A DNA stretch of 64,000 bases from Chitinophagaceae bacterium (lineage in GTDB: Bacteria > Bacteroidota > Bacteroidia > Chitinophagales > Chitinophagaceae): the NCBI GenBank assembly GCA_947454155.1, contig CANGIT010000008.1:62001-126000 (forward strand), in the 5' to 3' direction. Positions 55,463-64,000 of this stretch are shown here, in pieces (position 1 is the stretch's first letter; every line of letters begins with the position of its first letter). A program made the position numbers and the translations under genes. The notes under the pieces were generated by a model. It searched no databases and was not told where the DNA came from. It worked only from the letters and a program-made list of their open reading frames with translations.

Positions 55463-57910
55463 ATGAAGGTTTTGAAATTTGGAGGCACTTCTGTGGCTCA
55501 GTCGGAAAATATCAAAAAGGTTATTCGTATCGTATCTGCTCAGCAGCAGGCGGTTGTTGTAGTCGTATCGGCGTTGGGTGGTGTTACGGACCTCTTGTTG
55601 GATGCGGCACAGATGGCAGCCTCCGGCGATCAGCAATACGTTGATAAAATCAATCTGGTCCATCACCGTCATCAGCAATGCATCGATGAACTGCTGAGTG
55701 ATGAATTGAAAAAAGATATGTGTGAGATACTGGCTGATGCCATGACTGAAATCGGTGATATCTGTAAAGGCTTATCCATGCTGGGCGAGCTTACCCCAAG
55801 AATCAAAGACCGTATAGCCGGGTTTGGTGAATGGCTTTCTTCACAAATCATCACTGCCGCTTTCCAGTCGCAGGGGCATGCCGGTATTTGGGTAGACGCT
55901 ACCAAATTGATTGTCACCAATTCCAATTATTCATCAGCCAGTGTCAATTTCGACATTACGAACAACAATATTGCAGGCTACTTTCATAACAATAAAAACA
56001 CGCTCTTCATCACGCCGGGTTTTATCGCTGCAGATGGCATGGGCATTCCCACTACCCTGGGCAGAGGCGGCTCCGATTATACAGCGGCCATTTATGCGGC
56101 GGCGCTGGATGCAGAATGTCTGGAGATATGGACGGATGTAAGCGGCATGATGACTGCGGATCCCAGGTTATGTCAGCACGTGAAAATCATTCCGCATATT
56201 TCTTATCAGGAAGCGATGGAGCTCTCTCATTTTGGTGCCAAAGTGATATATCCGCCCACCATCCAGCCGGTAATGATCAAGGAGATTCCTGTTTGGATCA
56301 AAAACACATTTGCGCCAGAGGATTACGGCACCTGCATCGCTTCTTCAAAACGTACAGGATTACACGAAAACAATATCATCACAGGTATCTCCAGCATGAG
56401 CAATATCACGCTGGTGACACTTGAAGGCAGTGGTATGGTGGGTATTCCCGGATTCTCAAAAAGATTGTTCGAGGCCTTGAGCAATGAAAAAATCAACGTC
56501 ATTCTGATCACCCAAAGTTCTTCGGAACATTCCATCACGGTGGCCATCAATGCCGCCGATGCTCAAAAGGCCAATCAGGCGGTACATCTTGCTTTCCAGA
56601 ATGAAATGGCTTTGCATGTTGTAGATCCCTTGATTGTGGAAAATGGACTCTCGATAGTGGCGCTGGTAGGAGAGAACATGCAACGTCATACCGGCGTAAG
56701 TGGTCGCATGTTCAGCGCCATGGGCCGAAACGGTATCAATATCAGGGCGATTGCACAGGGCTCTTCAGAGAAAAACATTTCGGCTGTGATTGGCACTCCA
56801 GATGTGCGCAAAACCATCAACGTGCTCCATGAAGAGTTTTTTCAAACCAGTTACAAGCAAGTGAATGTTTTCATTGCAGGTACAGGTAATGTGGCCGGAA
56901 AGTTATTGTCGCAGCTGGCCCAACAGCAATCTTTTTTACAAGACAAGATGAGGTTGCAGTTACGCGTTGCCGGTATCATCAACAGCCGCAAAATGCTGAT
57001 TGATGAGTCGGGGGTGGACCTGGATGCATGGTCCGAATTGCTCAATAAGGGCACGAGCGCTTCTTTGCCCGATTTTATCGATCGCATCAACAGCATGAAT
57101 CTGCGCAACAGCATTTTTGTTGATGTTACCGCTCATGAACCGGTGGCCGCCTCATACGACAGGTTGCTGGAGAAAAGCATTGCCGTGGTGGCTTGTAATA
57201 AGATTGCCGCATCTTCTGCCTATCAAAATTATCAACGCCTGAAAGGGCTGGCCCGTGAATACAATGCTCAGTTTCTATTTGAAACCAATGTGGGTGCTGG
57301 TTTGCCAATCATTGGCACCATCAACGACCTGATTCACAGTGGCGATACGATTCACCGAATTGAAGCTGTACTGAGCGGAACACTCAATTTTGTGTTCAAT
57401 CATTACGATGGTTCCAGAAAATTTGCAGCCGTGGTTCGGCAGGCACAGGAGGAAGGCTATACGGAACCCGATCCGCGTCTTGATTTGGGCGGAACAGATG
57501 TGATGCGTAAAATCATGATCCTGGCCCGTGAGGCTGGTCAGGTGATGGAGATGGAAGACATCGCCAATCAAACTTTCATGCCAGCGGCTTGTATGCGTGG
57601 TACAGTAGATGATTTTTATGTGGCCATGGAAAATCACGAAGACCATTTCAGGCAATTGTTTGAGTCAGCTCATTCACAAGGAAAGAAATTGAAATTTGTA
57701 GCCACTTATCACGAGGGCAAAGCATCCGTCGGATTGCAGCCTATTCATCCACAGCATGATTTGTTTCATCTCTATGGAAAAGATAATGTGGTGTTATTCT
57801 ACACCGATCGCTACCGCGACCAGCCGCTTGTGGTCAAAGGAGCCGGCGCAGGTGCGGAAGTGACGGCCAGTGGCGTTTTTGCCGACATCATCAGGGCTTC
57901 AAAAGTATAA
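55463..57910 (+). CDS. thrA: Bifunctional aspartate kinase / homoserine dehydrogenase
   Basis: The 815-residue protein joins an aspartokinase (MKVLKFGGTSVAQSENI; TTLGRGGSDYTAAIYA), two ACT-type regulatory modules (about 310-460) and a homoserine dehydrogenase (NAD-binding GTGNVAGKLLSQLAQ near 470, FVDVTAHEPVAASY, TNVGAGLPIIGT, the KNDVV counterpart DNVVLFYTDRY). It catalyses the first and third steps from aspartate to threonine. The ACT modules indicate feedback control, probably by threonine. It is the first gene of thrA-thrB-thrC, with three bases before thrB. Confidence 0.96.
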   Translation: MKVLKFGGTSVAQSENIKKVIRIVSAQQQAVVVVVSALGGVTDLLLDAAQMAASGDQQYVDKINLVHHRHQQCIDELLSDELKKDMCEILADAMTEIGDICKGLSMLGELTPRIKDRIAGFGEWLSSQIITAAFQSQGHAGIWVDATKLIVTNSNYSSASVNFDITNNNIAGYFHNNKNTLFITPGFIAADGMGIPTTLGRGGSDYTAAIYAAALDAECLEIWTDVSGMMTADPRLCQHVKIIPHISYQEAMELSHFGAKVIYPPTIQPVMIKEIPVWIKNTFAPEDYGTCIASSKRTGLHENNIITGISSMSNITLVTLEGSGMVGIPGFSKRLFEALSNEKINVILITQSSSEHSITVAINAADAQKANQAVHLAFQNEMALHVVDPLIVENGLSIVALVGENMQRHTGVSGRMFSAMGRNGINIRAIAQGSSEKNISAVIGTPDVRKTINVLHEEFFQTSYKQVNVFIAGTGNVAGKLLSQLAQQQSFLQDKMRLQLRVAGIINSRKMLIDESGVDLDAWSELLNKGTSASLPDFIDRINSMNLRNSIFVDVTAHEPVAASYDRLLEKSIAVVACNKIAASSAYQNYQRLKGLAREYNAQFLFETNVGAGLPIIGTINDLIHSGDTIHRIEAVLSGTLNFVFNHYDGSRKFAAVVRQAQEEGYTEPDPRLDLGGTDVMRKIMILAREAGQVMEMEDIANQTFMPAACMRGTVDDFYVAMENHEDHFRQLFESAHSQGKKLKFVATYHEGKASVGLQPIHPQHDLFHLYGKDNVVLFYTDRYRDQPLVVKGAGAGAEVTASGVFADIIRASKV

Positions 57911-57913
57911 AAC

Positions 57914-58837
57914 ATGCGCTCAGTTACAGTAAAATCACCGGCTACATTGTCTAATCTCTGTTGCGGTTTCGATATTCTCGGGATGGCCTTGGAGGCGCCC
58001 TACGACCTCATCACCATTAGCGAGTCAGCGCAATCGGGTATCCGTATCCGTCATCTGGATGCTTATGGTTTGCCTGAAGACCCGCTGCTCAATATTTCGG
58101 GCGTGGCACTTCAATCTTTCATCAATGCTTTAGGTAGCCAACAGGGATTTGATGTGGTTGTGGAAAAGAAAATAAAACCGGGCAGTGGTATCGGTTCCAG
58201 CGCGGCCAGTGCGGCCGGCGTAGTGGTGGCGGCCAATGAATTGATGGGCAGACCTTTCAACAACAATCAATTGCTTTCATTCGCCATGGACGGAGAAGTG
58301 CTGGCCAGTGGTTCTCGTCATGCCGACAATCTGGCCCCATGCATATACGGCGGTTTGGTGCTGATCAGGGATACACCTTCGTTGGATATCATTCCCTTGT
58401 CCCTGCCTCCGTTGTATGTGACCATCGTGCATCCACAGATAGAAATCAAGACATCTTACGCAAGAGAAATTTTGCCCAAGGAAATTCCACTGAAGCTCGC
58501 GGTCAACCAATGGGCCAATGTGGCCGGACTTGTGGCAGGTTTTCAACAAGGAGATTATGAGCTGATAGGCAGATCCTTAGAGGATGTGATTGTAGAGCCT
58601 GTGCGCAGTAAATTGATTCCCGGATTTGATGAAGTGAAGCAGAAGTCGCTGGCAGCTGGCGCATTGGGTGGAGGGATTTCTGGCAGTGGTCCTTCTTTGT
58701 TCATGTTGTCCAAAGAAAAAAATTTAGCGGAAAAGGTTGCTGTTGAAATGAGCGGTGTTTTCGAAAGGCTCAACATTGAATACAAAACCTATGTTACCAC
58801 TGTGGCAGCCCATGGAGTAGAGGTGCTGCATACTTGA
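57914..58837 (+). CDS. thrB: Homoserine kinase
   Basis: The 307-residue GHMP kinase shows the ATP loop KPGSGIGSSAASAAG, an N-terminal SPATLSNLCCGFDILGMAL and the C-terminal GGGISGSGPSLFML. It phosphorylates homoserine for threonine synthase. It starts three bases after thrA. The frame of the next gene is open from its last codons, but the family start of thrC lies 74 bases further on. Confidence 0.96.
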   Translation: MRSVTVKSPATLSNLCCGFDILGMALEAPYDLITISESAQSGIRIRHLDAYGLPEDPLLNISGVALQSFINALGSQQGFDVVVEKKIKPGSGIGSSAASAAGVVVAANELMGRPFNNNQLLSFAMDGEVLASGSRHADNLAPCIYGGLVLIRDTPSLDIIPLSLPPLYVTIVHPQIEIKTSYAREILPKEIPLKLAVNQWANVAGLVAGFQQGDYELIGRSLEDVIVEPVRSKLIPGFDEVKQKSLAAGALGGGISGSGPSLFMLSKEKNLAEKVAVEMSGVFERLNIEYKTYVTTVAAHGVEVLHT

Positions 58838-58911
58838 TTATTTTATTCGCTTATTTACTTGCATTTGCATCAGCTACGCTCATTGCAGTAAACATCAAAT
58901 CCTCAGAAAAA

Positions 58912-60210
58912 ATGAACTTTTACAGCTTAAATAGACAGTCACCTGCGGTCGATTTCAAAACAGCCACCATCAATGGTCAGGCGCCCGATAAAGGGCTTTA
59001 TTTTCCGGAACAGATTCCTCAATTTGGGAAGGATTTTTTCAACAACACTCACCATCATTCTCCTGTAGAGTTGGCGTTTCAAATGATGCAGCCTTATGTT
59101 GGAGAGTCGATGGCAGAGGATAAGCTATACAGCATCGTTGAACAAACACTTAACTTTCCGATCCCTCTGGTCAATGTTTCTCAAGGCATATCATCATTAG
59201 AGATGTATCATGGCAACACGTTGGCCTTCAAAGATATTGGCGCTCGTTTCATGAGCAGATGTCTGGGACATTTTGTGGCGGAGGAAAACAGAAAAGTGAC
59301 CGTGCTTGTTGCCACATCTGGTGATACCGGTGGGGCGGTGGCGGATGGATTTTATGGCGTGGATGGCGTGGAGGTGGTGATCTTGTTTCCTTCCGGAAAA
59401 GTAAGCAGTGTACAGAAAAAGCAACTTACCACATTCGGAGGCAACATTCGGGCTTTGGAAGTGAAGGGTAATTTCGATGATTGCCAGCAGATGGTAAAAC
59501 AGGCATTCGCAGATCAAGACATTCAATCATCTTTATTTCTCACTTCTGCCAATTCCATCAACGCGGCACGCTGGTTGCCACAGCAGTTTTTTTATCTGAT
59601 GGCTTGTCTGCAATGGCCCGACAAGGAACATCCTCCTGTGATCAGTGTTCCTTCGGGTAATTTTGGCAACATATGTGCCGGACTTCTGGCCATGTGTTCG
59701 GGATTGCCGGTGCAACATTTCATTGCGGCTTGCAATGCCAATGACACGGTGCCGCAGTTCATGCATAGCGGTGTATATGAGCCCCGACAGGCCATCCCCA
59801 CCATATCGAATGCGATGGATGTGGGACATCCCAGCAATTTTGTAAGAATACTGGAGTTGTTCGCACAAGACCGAGCCCGTCTTTCATCTCATTTTTCTGC
59901 TGTTAGTTATTCGGATGAAGCTACCCGCCAAGCCATCTCCATGGTAAATGCGCAACATGATTACCTGATGGATCCCCATGGTGCGGTGGCTTATCTCGCC
60001 ATGAAAGATTATCAACTTCAACATCCTCAGTCAGCCGGCCTGTTTGCTGAAACTGCCCATCCTGTTAAATTCTATGATGTGGTAGAGCCTGTGGTAGGGA
60101 AAAAAATTCCCTTGCCGCCTGCCATAGAAAAAATTATGGATAAGCCTGAAATCGCACAAGTCATTGACCCTTCATTTGATACGCTGAAAGAATATCTTTT
60201 GTGTGTTTAA
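58912..60210 (+). CDS. thrC: Threonine synthase
   Basis: From the ATG at 58912 (MNFYSLNRQSPAVDFKTA) the protein has 432 residues. It is a PLP enzyme of fold type II: the PLP lysine lies in GNTLAFKDIGARF, the phosphate loop in ATSGDTGGAVADGF, and SVPSGNFGNICAGLLA follows. It converts O-phosphohomoserine to threonine. An upstream start at 58834 overlapping thrB would add a hydrophobic 26-residue segment that threonine synthases lack. It closes the operon. Confidence 0.95.
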   Translation: MNFYSLNRQSPAVDFKTATINGQAPDKGLYFPEQIPQFGKDFFNNTHHHSPVELAFQMMQPYVGESMAEDKLYSIVEQTLNFPIPLVNVSQGISSLEMYHGNTLAFKDIGARFMSRCLGHFVAEENRKVTVLVATSGDTGGAVADGFYGVDGVEVVILFPSGKVSSVQKKQLTTFGGNIRALEVKGNFDDCQQMVKQAFADQDIQSSLFLTSANSINAARWLPQQFFYLMACLQWPDKEHPPVISVPSGNFGNICAGLLAMCSGLPVQHFIAACNANDTVPQFMHSGVYEPRQAIPTISNAMDVGHPSNFVRILELFAQDRARLSSHFSAVSYSDEATRQAISMVNAQHDYLMDPHGAVAYLAMKDYQLQHPQSAGLFAETAHPVKFYDVVEPVVGKKIPLPPAIEKIMDKPEIAQVIDPSFDTLKEYLLCV

Positions 60211-60263
60211 CGCTGACCATCAAATAAGCAATATCAATCTCGATAATTCGTTATTTCACCCGA

Positions 60264-60288
60264 AATACCTTGGGTAAAGGATTTTTTA
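60264..60288 (+). terminator. Possible terminator after thrC
   Basis: AATACCTT (60264-60271) can pair with AAGGATT (60277-60283), with one bulged A, around GGGTA, followed by TTTTATT. The stem is short, so this is a modest candidate. Confidence 0.45.
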
Positions 60289-60336
60289 TTGGAATAATCT
60301 TAACAGCACAATTCTCGTTCTTGTGTTTATTCGGGA

Positions 60337-60344
60337 TAGTTTTG
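60337..60344 (+). promoter_or_regulatory. Probable -7 element of the L,D-transpeptidase-like gene
   Basis: TAGTTTTG matches TAnnTTTG and is followed by CGACGCC, similar to the other promoters. No TTG lies at the right distance upstream. The leader to the start codon would be about 115 bases. Confidence 0.5.
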
Positions 60345-60467
60345 CGACGCCTTAATGCCTTAACCCTATTGTAAAATCCGTATGAACTATGAAATGCCTT
60401 GGCGTTACATCAATCTGATTGAATAACGTTTTAAATGGGATTTCATGTGACTAAAATGACTTATCAT

Positions 60468-61190
60468 ATGAAAACTACGCCAAAAAATTACAGGTCTTTT
60501 TTACTTTTTGTCCTCCTCTTTCTCATTTTGGAACTGCCGATTGGGTTCGGAAAATCCTCCCTTCGAAATTTAGCCGAAAAAAAATCGGATAATTTGATGC
60601 ATGCAACCCTTTATCATGAGCTCTCGCTCGATAGCATGGGACTTTCGCAACAAGCGTTTATGGCCGCTTTCAATGGATTTGAAAAGCTCAGGCAGCAAGG
60701 GAAATTGGTGCAGGATAATATACTGACCATCATTGATTTTACGCGATCTTCAACCGACAAACGTCTGTTTACCATTGACCTGCTCAGTGGCAAAGTGTTG
60801 TTCAATACGTATGTAGCCCATGGGGTAAATTCGGGAAAGGAATTTGCGGAGAAATTTTCCAACATCCCTTCTAGCCTGCAAAGCAGTTTGGGGTTCTATG
60901 AAACCACTACCACTTATAATGGAAAACATGGTTATTCTTTGCAGTTGAAAGGATTGGAAAAAGGAGTGAACGACAATGCCGATAAAAGAGCCATTGTAGT
61001 GCATGGTGCCGCTTATGTGTCGGAAGGATTTATTCGTGCGCAAGGATTCCTCGGCAGAAGCTGGGGCTGTCCTGCTTTGCCTGAAAAAGAAACCAAGCCT
61101 ATCATCGACAAAATCAAAAATGGTACTTGCCTTTTCATCTATGCCAATGATAAGCATTATCTGAGCCATTCCGAATGGTTGAAAAGTTGA
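60468..61190 (+). CDS. L,D-transpeptidase catalytic-domain protein (YkuD_2 type)
   Basis: From the ATG at 60468 the protein has 240 residues, with a signal or anchor segment (RSFLLFVLLFLILELPIGFG). The catalytic region shows HGAAYVSEGFI and GRSWGCPALP, with nucleophile Cys201, matching the murein L,D-transpeptidase catalytic domain found as a short stand-alone protein. IIDFTRSSTDKRLFTIDLLSGKVL is the usual first strand pair. Two earlier ATGs at 60435 and 60456 remain possible. It acts in the periplasm, probably on peptidoglycan crosslinks or lipoprotein attachment; the exact reaction is unproven. Confidence 0.85.
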   Translation: MKTTPKNYRSFLLFVLLFLILELPIGFGKSSLRNLAEKKSDNLMHATLYHELSLDSMGLSQQAFMAAFNGFEKLRQQGKLVQDNILTIIDFTRSSTDKRLFTIDLLSGKVLFNTYVAHGVNSGKEFAEKFSNIPSSLQSSLGFYETTTTYNGKHGYSLQLKGLEKGVNDNADKRAIVVHGAAYVSEGFIRAQGFLGRSWGCPALPEKETKPIIDKIKNGTCLFIYANDKHYLSHSEWLKS

Positions 61191-61296
61191 TTTGTATTTA
61201 CCGCTTTCCCCGATTCTGCGTTTTGCCCTATCTTCACGCCTCGTTGTGAGTGGAATTCTTTTTTGATTCATCACAGCCATATAAAACTTAACGCAC

Positions 61297-62169
61297 ATGA
61301 ATCAGCTGATAGGAACGGGTGTGGCAATCGTTACACCATTTGATCAACAGAAAAACATTGATTTCAACGCGCTGGCAAAGCTTATCGATTACATCATCGA
61401 TGGTGGAGTGAATTACCTCGTAACCTTGGGAACTACAGGAGAAACGCCGGTGTTGTCTACAGAAGAAAGAGAAGAAATTGTGCAATTCACATTTGAGCAT
61501 GTGGCGGGTAGACTGCCCGTGGTAGTAGGCATAGGAGGTAATGATACTAGACATATTCTTCACGAATTGGAAAGATTTCCATTAGATCAGGCGGCGGCTA
61601 TTTTAAGTGCCAGTCCTTATTACAACAAGCCTTCGCAGGAAGGATTGTTTCAGCATTACAAAACCATTGCGGCGCATTCGCCTCATCCCATCATTGTATA
61701 TAATGTACCAGGTAGAACCGGAAGAAATATTGAAGCTTCTACTTCACTCCGTATCGCTCACGAGGTGGAAAATGTGATTGGTATTAAAGAAGCCAGCGGC
61801 AATTTGGAGCAGTGCATGCAAATTCTTAAAAAACGCCCGGCTGGATTTATGGTGATGAGTGGCGACGATAATCTGGCTTTGCCCCAGATGGCTTGTGGTA
61901 TGGACGGCATCATCAGCGTAGCCGCCAATGCTTTTCCACGTGAATTCTCCAATATGATCGACCTCTGTATTCAAAACCGATACAGCGAAGCCAGAAACAT
62001 CAACGACCAGTTGATGGAAGCTTACGATTTGATGTTTGCAGAAAACAATCCGGCAGGCATCAAGGCATTTTTACACGAAATGGGACTGATAGAAAATGAG
62101 CTCCGTTTGCCCCTGGTTCCACTCAGCGAAAGTATCCGACAGAAGGTCAGCGACTATTTGATGAAATAA
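61297..62169 (+). CDS. dapA: 4-hydroxy-tetrahydrodipicolinate synthase
   Basis: The 290-residue TIM-barrel protein has GTGVAIVTPFDQQ, the LGTTGETPVLSTEER phosphate/pyruvate loop, SPYYNKPSQEGLFQHY, YNVPGRTG with the catalytic tyrosine, and the Schiff-base Lys164 in IGIKEASGN. It condenses pyruvate with aspartate semialdehyde on the lysine and meso-diaminopimelate branch. It shares its substrate origin with thrA (aspartate semialdehyde) and follows the L,D-transpeptidase-like gene by about 106 bases. Confidence 0.96.
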   Translation: MNQLIGTGVAIVTPFDQQKNIDFNALAKLIDYIIDGGVNYLVTLGTTGETPVLSTEEREEIVQFTFEHVAGRLPVVVGIGGNDTRHILHELERFPLDQAAAILSASPYYNKPSQEGLFQHYKTIAAHSPHPIIVYNVPGRTGRNIEASTSLRIAHEVENVIGIKEASGNLEQCMQILKKRPAGFMVMSGDDNLALPQMACGMDGIISVAANAFPREFSNMIDLCIQNRYSEARNINDQLMEAYDLMFAENNPAGIKAFLHEMGLIENELRLPLVPLSESIRQKVSDYLMK

Positions 62170-62195
62170 TCTTCTCTTTTGATCTCCAATAAAAA

Positions 62196-63101
62196 TCATC
62201 CGATTTTTACACAAGAGCCTTCAATGGCCAGTATCGTATTGTCGAAAACTTCACGGGCTTCCTCCAGAAAGGGCTGTACGGATTCGTATTTGGAAGAGAA
62301 ATGCCCAATCATCAACTTTTTCACGCCGGCTTCCAGCGCAATTGTGGCTGCCTGATGGGTTGTACTGTGATAACGCAGCAACGCCTTGTCTTCATGGTCT
62401 TTGAGGTAAGTGGTTTCATGATAAAGCAAGTCCACACCCTTTATTTTGTCAATGATTTTTCTATCGAAAAGTGTATCAGCACAGAAGGCATAGCATCTGG
62501 GAGCAGAACCAGGTAAAGTCAGTTCTTCGTTGGCAACGATAGTGCCTTTGGGATGTATATAATCTTCTCCGTTTTGAAGATTATTGTAAAAGGATGAAGG
62601 CACACCGAATGACATGGCTTTGGCGATGTCTATGCTTCTTTTTTTCTTTTTCTCCTTGAACAGAAAGCCCCAGCATTCGATTTTATGGTTGACCTTGAAA
62701 CAGGATACTTCAATGTTTTCGGTTTGAAGAATGATATCTTCTTGTTCAAGTGGGTGAAAATGAAGCGTGAAATTGAGACTGCTTTCCGAAACTTGAAGTT
62801 GAAGTTGAATGATGTCCATCAGTGCTTTGGGGCCATAAAGATGGAGGTCGGGAATTCTACCCAATAAGCTCATGCTGGTGAGCAAGCCAATCAATCCAAA
62901 ATAATGGTCGCCATGCAAATGAGAAATGAAAATATGGGTAATCTTGCCGGGCTTGACTTTGAACCGGTTCAATTGATTTTGAGTGCCTTCACCACAGTCG
63001 ATCAGCATGCCCAGCTGACCAGCCTGCAAAAATTGCGAAGTAGGATTTCGTCCATAAGCCTGTACGGCAGAATTGTTACCTAATATAGTGATGTTGAACA
63101 C
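62196..63101 (-). CDS. rnz: Ribonuclease Z (tRNA 3' endonuclease)
   Basis: The 301-residue metallo-beta-lactamase-fold protein has the zinc motif HLHGDH (61-66) and further metal ligands in CADTLFD and YHSTTHQAA, as in RNase Z. It trims the 3' end of tRNA precursors; most tRNAs of this window lack an encoded CCA and so need it. The start codon is GTG at 63101 (MFNITILGNN). It is convergent with dapA, and the STAS-domain gene lies 30 bases upstream on the same strand. Confidence 0.95.
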   Translation of the reverse strand: MFNITILGNNSAVQAYGRNPTSQFLQAGQLGMLIDCGEGTQNQLNRFKVKPGKITHIFISHLHGDHYFGLIGLLTSMSLLGRIPDLHLYGPKALMDIIQLQLQVSESSLNFTLHFHPLEQEDIILQTENIEVSCFKVNHKIECWGFLFKEKKKKRSIDIAKAMSFGVPSSFYNNLQNGEDYIHPKGTIVANEELTLPGSAPRCYAFCADTLFDRKIIDKIKGVDLLYHETTYLKDHEDKALLRYHSTTHQAATIALEAGVKKLMIGHFSSKYESVQPFLEEAREVFDNTILAIEGSCVKIG

Positions 63102-63131
63102 GTGTGAGAGTTAGTTTGGTGTAGGAAAATT

Positions 63132-63512
63132 TTAGGGTTCAAAATCACGCATCAGTTCTCTTTCAATTTCTTCCATTTGAACAATATCCCAGGCTTCACT
63201 TTCAGAAGGGGTGATGTTCATCCCATCAATAAGGTCTTGTTTTTCCAGCAGCTGTATGATGGAGGGACGAAGTTCGCAAATGACAAATGAATGATTGTCG
63301 TTATAAAACTCCTGTTGAATTTGCACAAGTGCAATCAACACATTTTCTTCTATCTTCTCAATATGTTTTGTATTCAATATGACATGAGGGATGTTTTTTT
63401 TCATGAAAGAACGCAGCAATTGGCTGAGCTCTTCTGCCATATTAGCAGATAATATGGGGTCTTCGGGTGTTAAGACCGTGAATTTTTCTTTGGTATCTAA
63501 TTTGACATTCAT
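63132..63512 (-). CDS. STAS-domain protein (anti-anti-sigma factor-like)
   Basis: The 126-residue protein has the STAS fold pattern: an N-terminal strand FTVLTPEDPIL, a helix ANMAEELSQLLRSFM, strand HVILNTKHIEKIEENVL and SFVICELRPSIIQLL. The usual phosphorylatable serine of SpoIIAA-like proteins is not obvious; the loop reads HIEKIEENV. It precedes rnz on the same strand, 30 bases away. Without a partner kinase or sigma factor nearby its role is unknown; phylum-wide it is often next to rnz. Confidence 0.75.
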   Translation of the reverse strand: MNVKLDTKEKFTVLTPEDPILSANMAEELSQLLRSFMKKNIPHVILNTKHIEKIEENVLIALVQIQQEFYNDNHSFVICELRPSIIQLLEKQDLIDGMNITPSESEAWDIVQMEEIERELMRDFEP

Positions 63513-63726
63513 AATTGTGTTGATGATGTACCGGCCTCAAGATAAATAATATTTGTAAGCGGTAAAAAGGAATTGCCTCATGAACAGAAAAATATTTCTT
63601 TTCACTTTTTGAATGATTGATTTTGAATTACTTGGCCTTACTTTTCAACATATCAACATTTGTGAAAGTCGTAAACTAAATGCAAGTAAATAATCGTTAT
63701 CATTGTAACGCATAAATCTAAACCGT

Positions 63727-64000
63727 ATGGATAATAATTTTTCAACACAGGTACGTGAAATCATTTCGTACAGCCGCGAAGAAGCACTTCGTTTGGGCAA
63801 TGATTTCATCGGCACCGAACATCTCGTTCTTGGTTTGATCCGGGAAGGAGAAAACACCGCAGTGAAAATCCTCAAAACACTTCATATCGACCTCTACGAA
63901 TTGCGCAAAGAGATTGAAACCGCAGTAAAGGACAAGTCCGGCAAAAACATCGCCAACATTAATTCCTTACCGCTGACCAAACAAGCCGAAAAGGTGATAC
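63727..64000 (+). CDS. clpC: ClpC-type AAA+ ATPase (5' part only)
   Basis: The gene starts MDNNFSTQVREIISYSREEALRLG and continues as the Clp N-terminal repeat domain (FIGTEHLVLGLIREGENTAVKILKTL, then KDKSGKNIANINSLPLTKQAEKV), which binds adaptors. These are the first 91 residues of a protein of about 840; the ATPase modules lie beyond the window. ClpC unfolds substrates for the ClpP protease. No consensus -7 element was found in the 214 bases before it; an inverted repeat CGTTA/TAACG is at 63695-63710. Confidence 0.9.
   Translation, partial: MDNNFSTQVREIISYSREEALRLGNDFIGTEHLVLGLIREGENTAVKILKTLHIDLYELRKEIETAVKDKSGKNIANINSLPLTKQAEKVI

Overview
The window comes from a member of the Bacteroidota, most likely the family Chitinophagaceae (inferred from gene content, not from a 16S gene). 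The signs are promoters of the TTG-N18-20-TAnnTTTG type, almost no Shine-Dalgarno sequences except before rpsU, a type IX secretion sorting domain with a PorP/SprF partner, an FjoB/Chitinophaga-like set of secreted glycoside hydrolases including a GH144 endo-beta-1,2-glucanase, and the Bacteroidota order rpsU-xer-hpf-tRNAs-tuf-tRNA-Trp-secE-nusG-rplKAJL-rpoBC.

Layout. 1-16.1 kb is the core information-processing block: the 5' end of riboflavin synthase (minus strand), then rpsU, a Xer-type recombinase, hpf, four tRNAs (Thr, Tyr, Gly, Thr), tuf, tRNA-Trp, secE, nusG, rplK, rplA, rplJ, rplL, rpoB and rpoC, separated into several transcription units by clear hairpin terminators and matching promoters. 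16.3-21.4 kb holds an OmpH/Skp-like periplasmic protein, an amino acid permease, a heptose-7-phosphate kinase, an isoaspartyl peptidase/asparaginase and ispD. 21.4-28.5 kb is a minus-strand block: accA, a Gfo/Idh/MocA oxidoreductase, a polyprenyl-phosphate sugar transferase, a secreted M1 peptidase and a FemAB/GNAT-like protein.

28.6-29.1 kb is a tRNA-Asp locus that carries a small GIY-YIG nuclease gene between a complete tRNA-Asp and an interrupted copy of the same tRNA; the original tRNA promoter now lies in front of the broken copy. 29.2-33.5 kb holds a large PKD-domain cell-surface protein with a gliding-type C-terminal domain and its PorP/SprF-like outer-membrane partner. 33.5-44.6 kb is a tightly packed run of six secreted carbohydrate-active genes (GH144, GH31, GH43-like with discoidin and FnIII parts, SGNH hydrolase, two GH3), best read as a beta-1,2-glucan or related glucan utilisation locus that lacks SusC/SusD genes inside the window. 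A secreted CAP-domain protein follows.

45.5-55.2 kb is a signalling island of eight genes arranged as two facing operons: a FIST-domain protein (NosP-like candidate NO sensor) with a multi-PAS histidine kinase and a response regulator on the plus strand, and an H-NOX haem protein with an HNOBA-PAS histidine kinase, a response regulator and a REC-PAS-HisKA_3 kinase on the minus strand, plus a further stand-alone response regulator. It brings the two known bacterial NO-sensor families together in ten kilobases and is the strongest candidate for an undescribed combined system.

55.4-64 kb holds the threonine operon thrA-thrB-thrC, an L,D-transpeptidase-like protein, dapA, RNase Z with a STAS-domain neighbour, and the 5' end of a ClpC-type ATPase. 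No insertion sequence, prophage or CRISPR array was seen.
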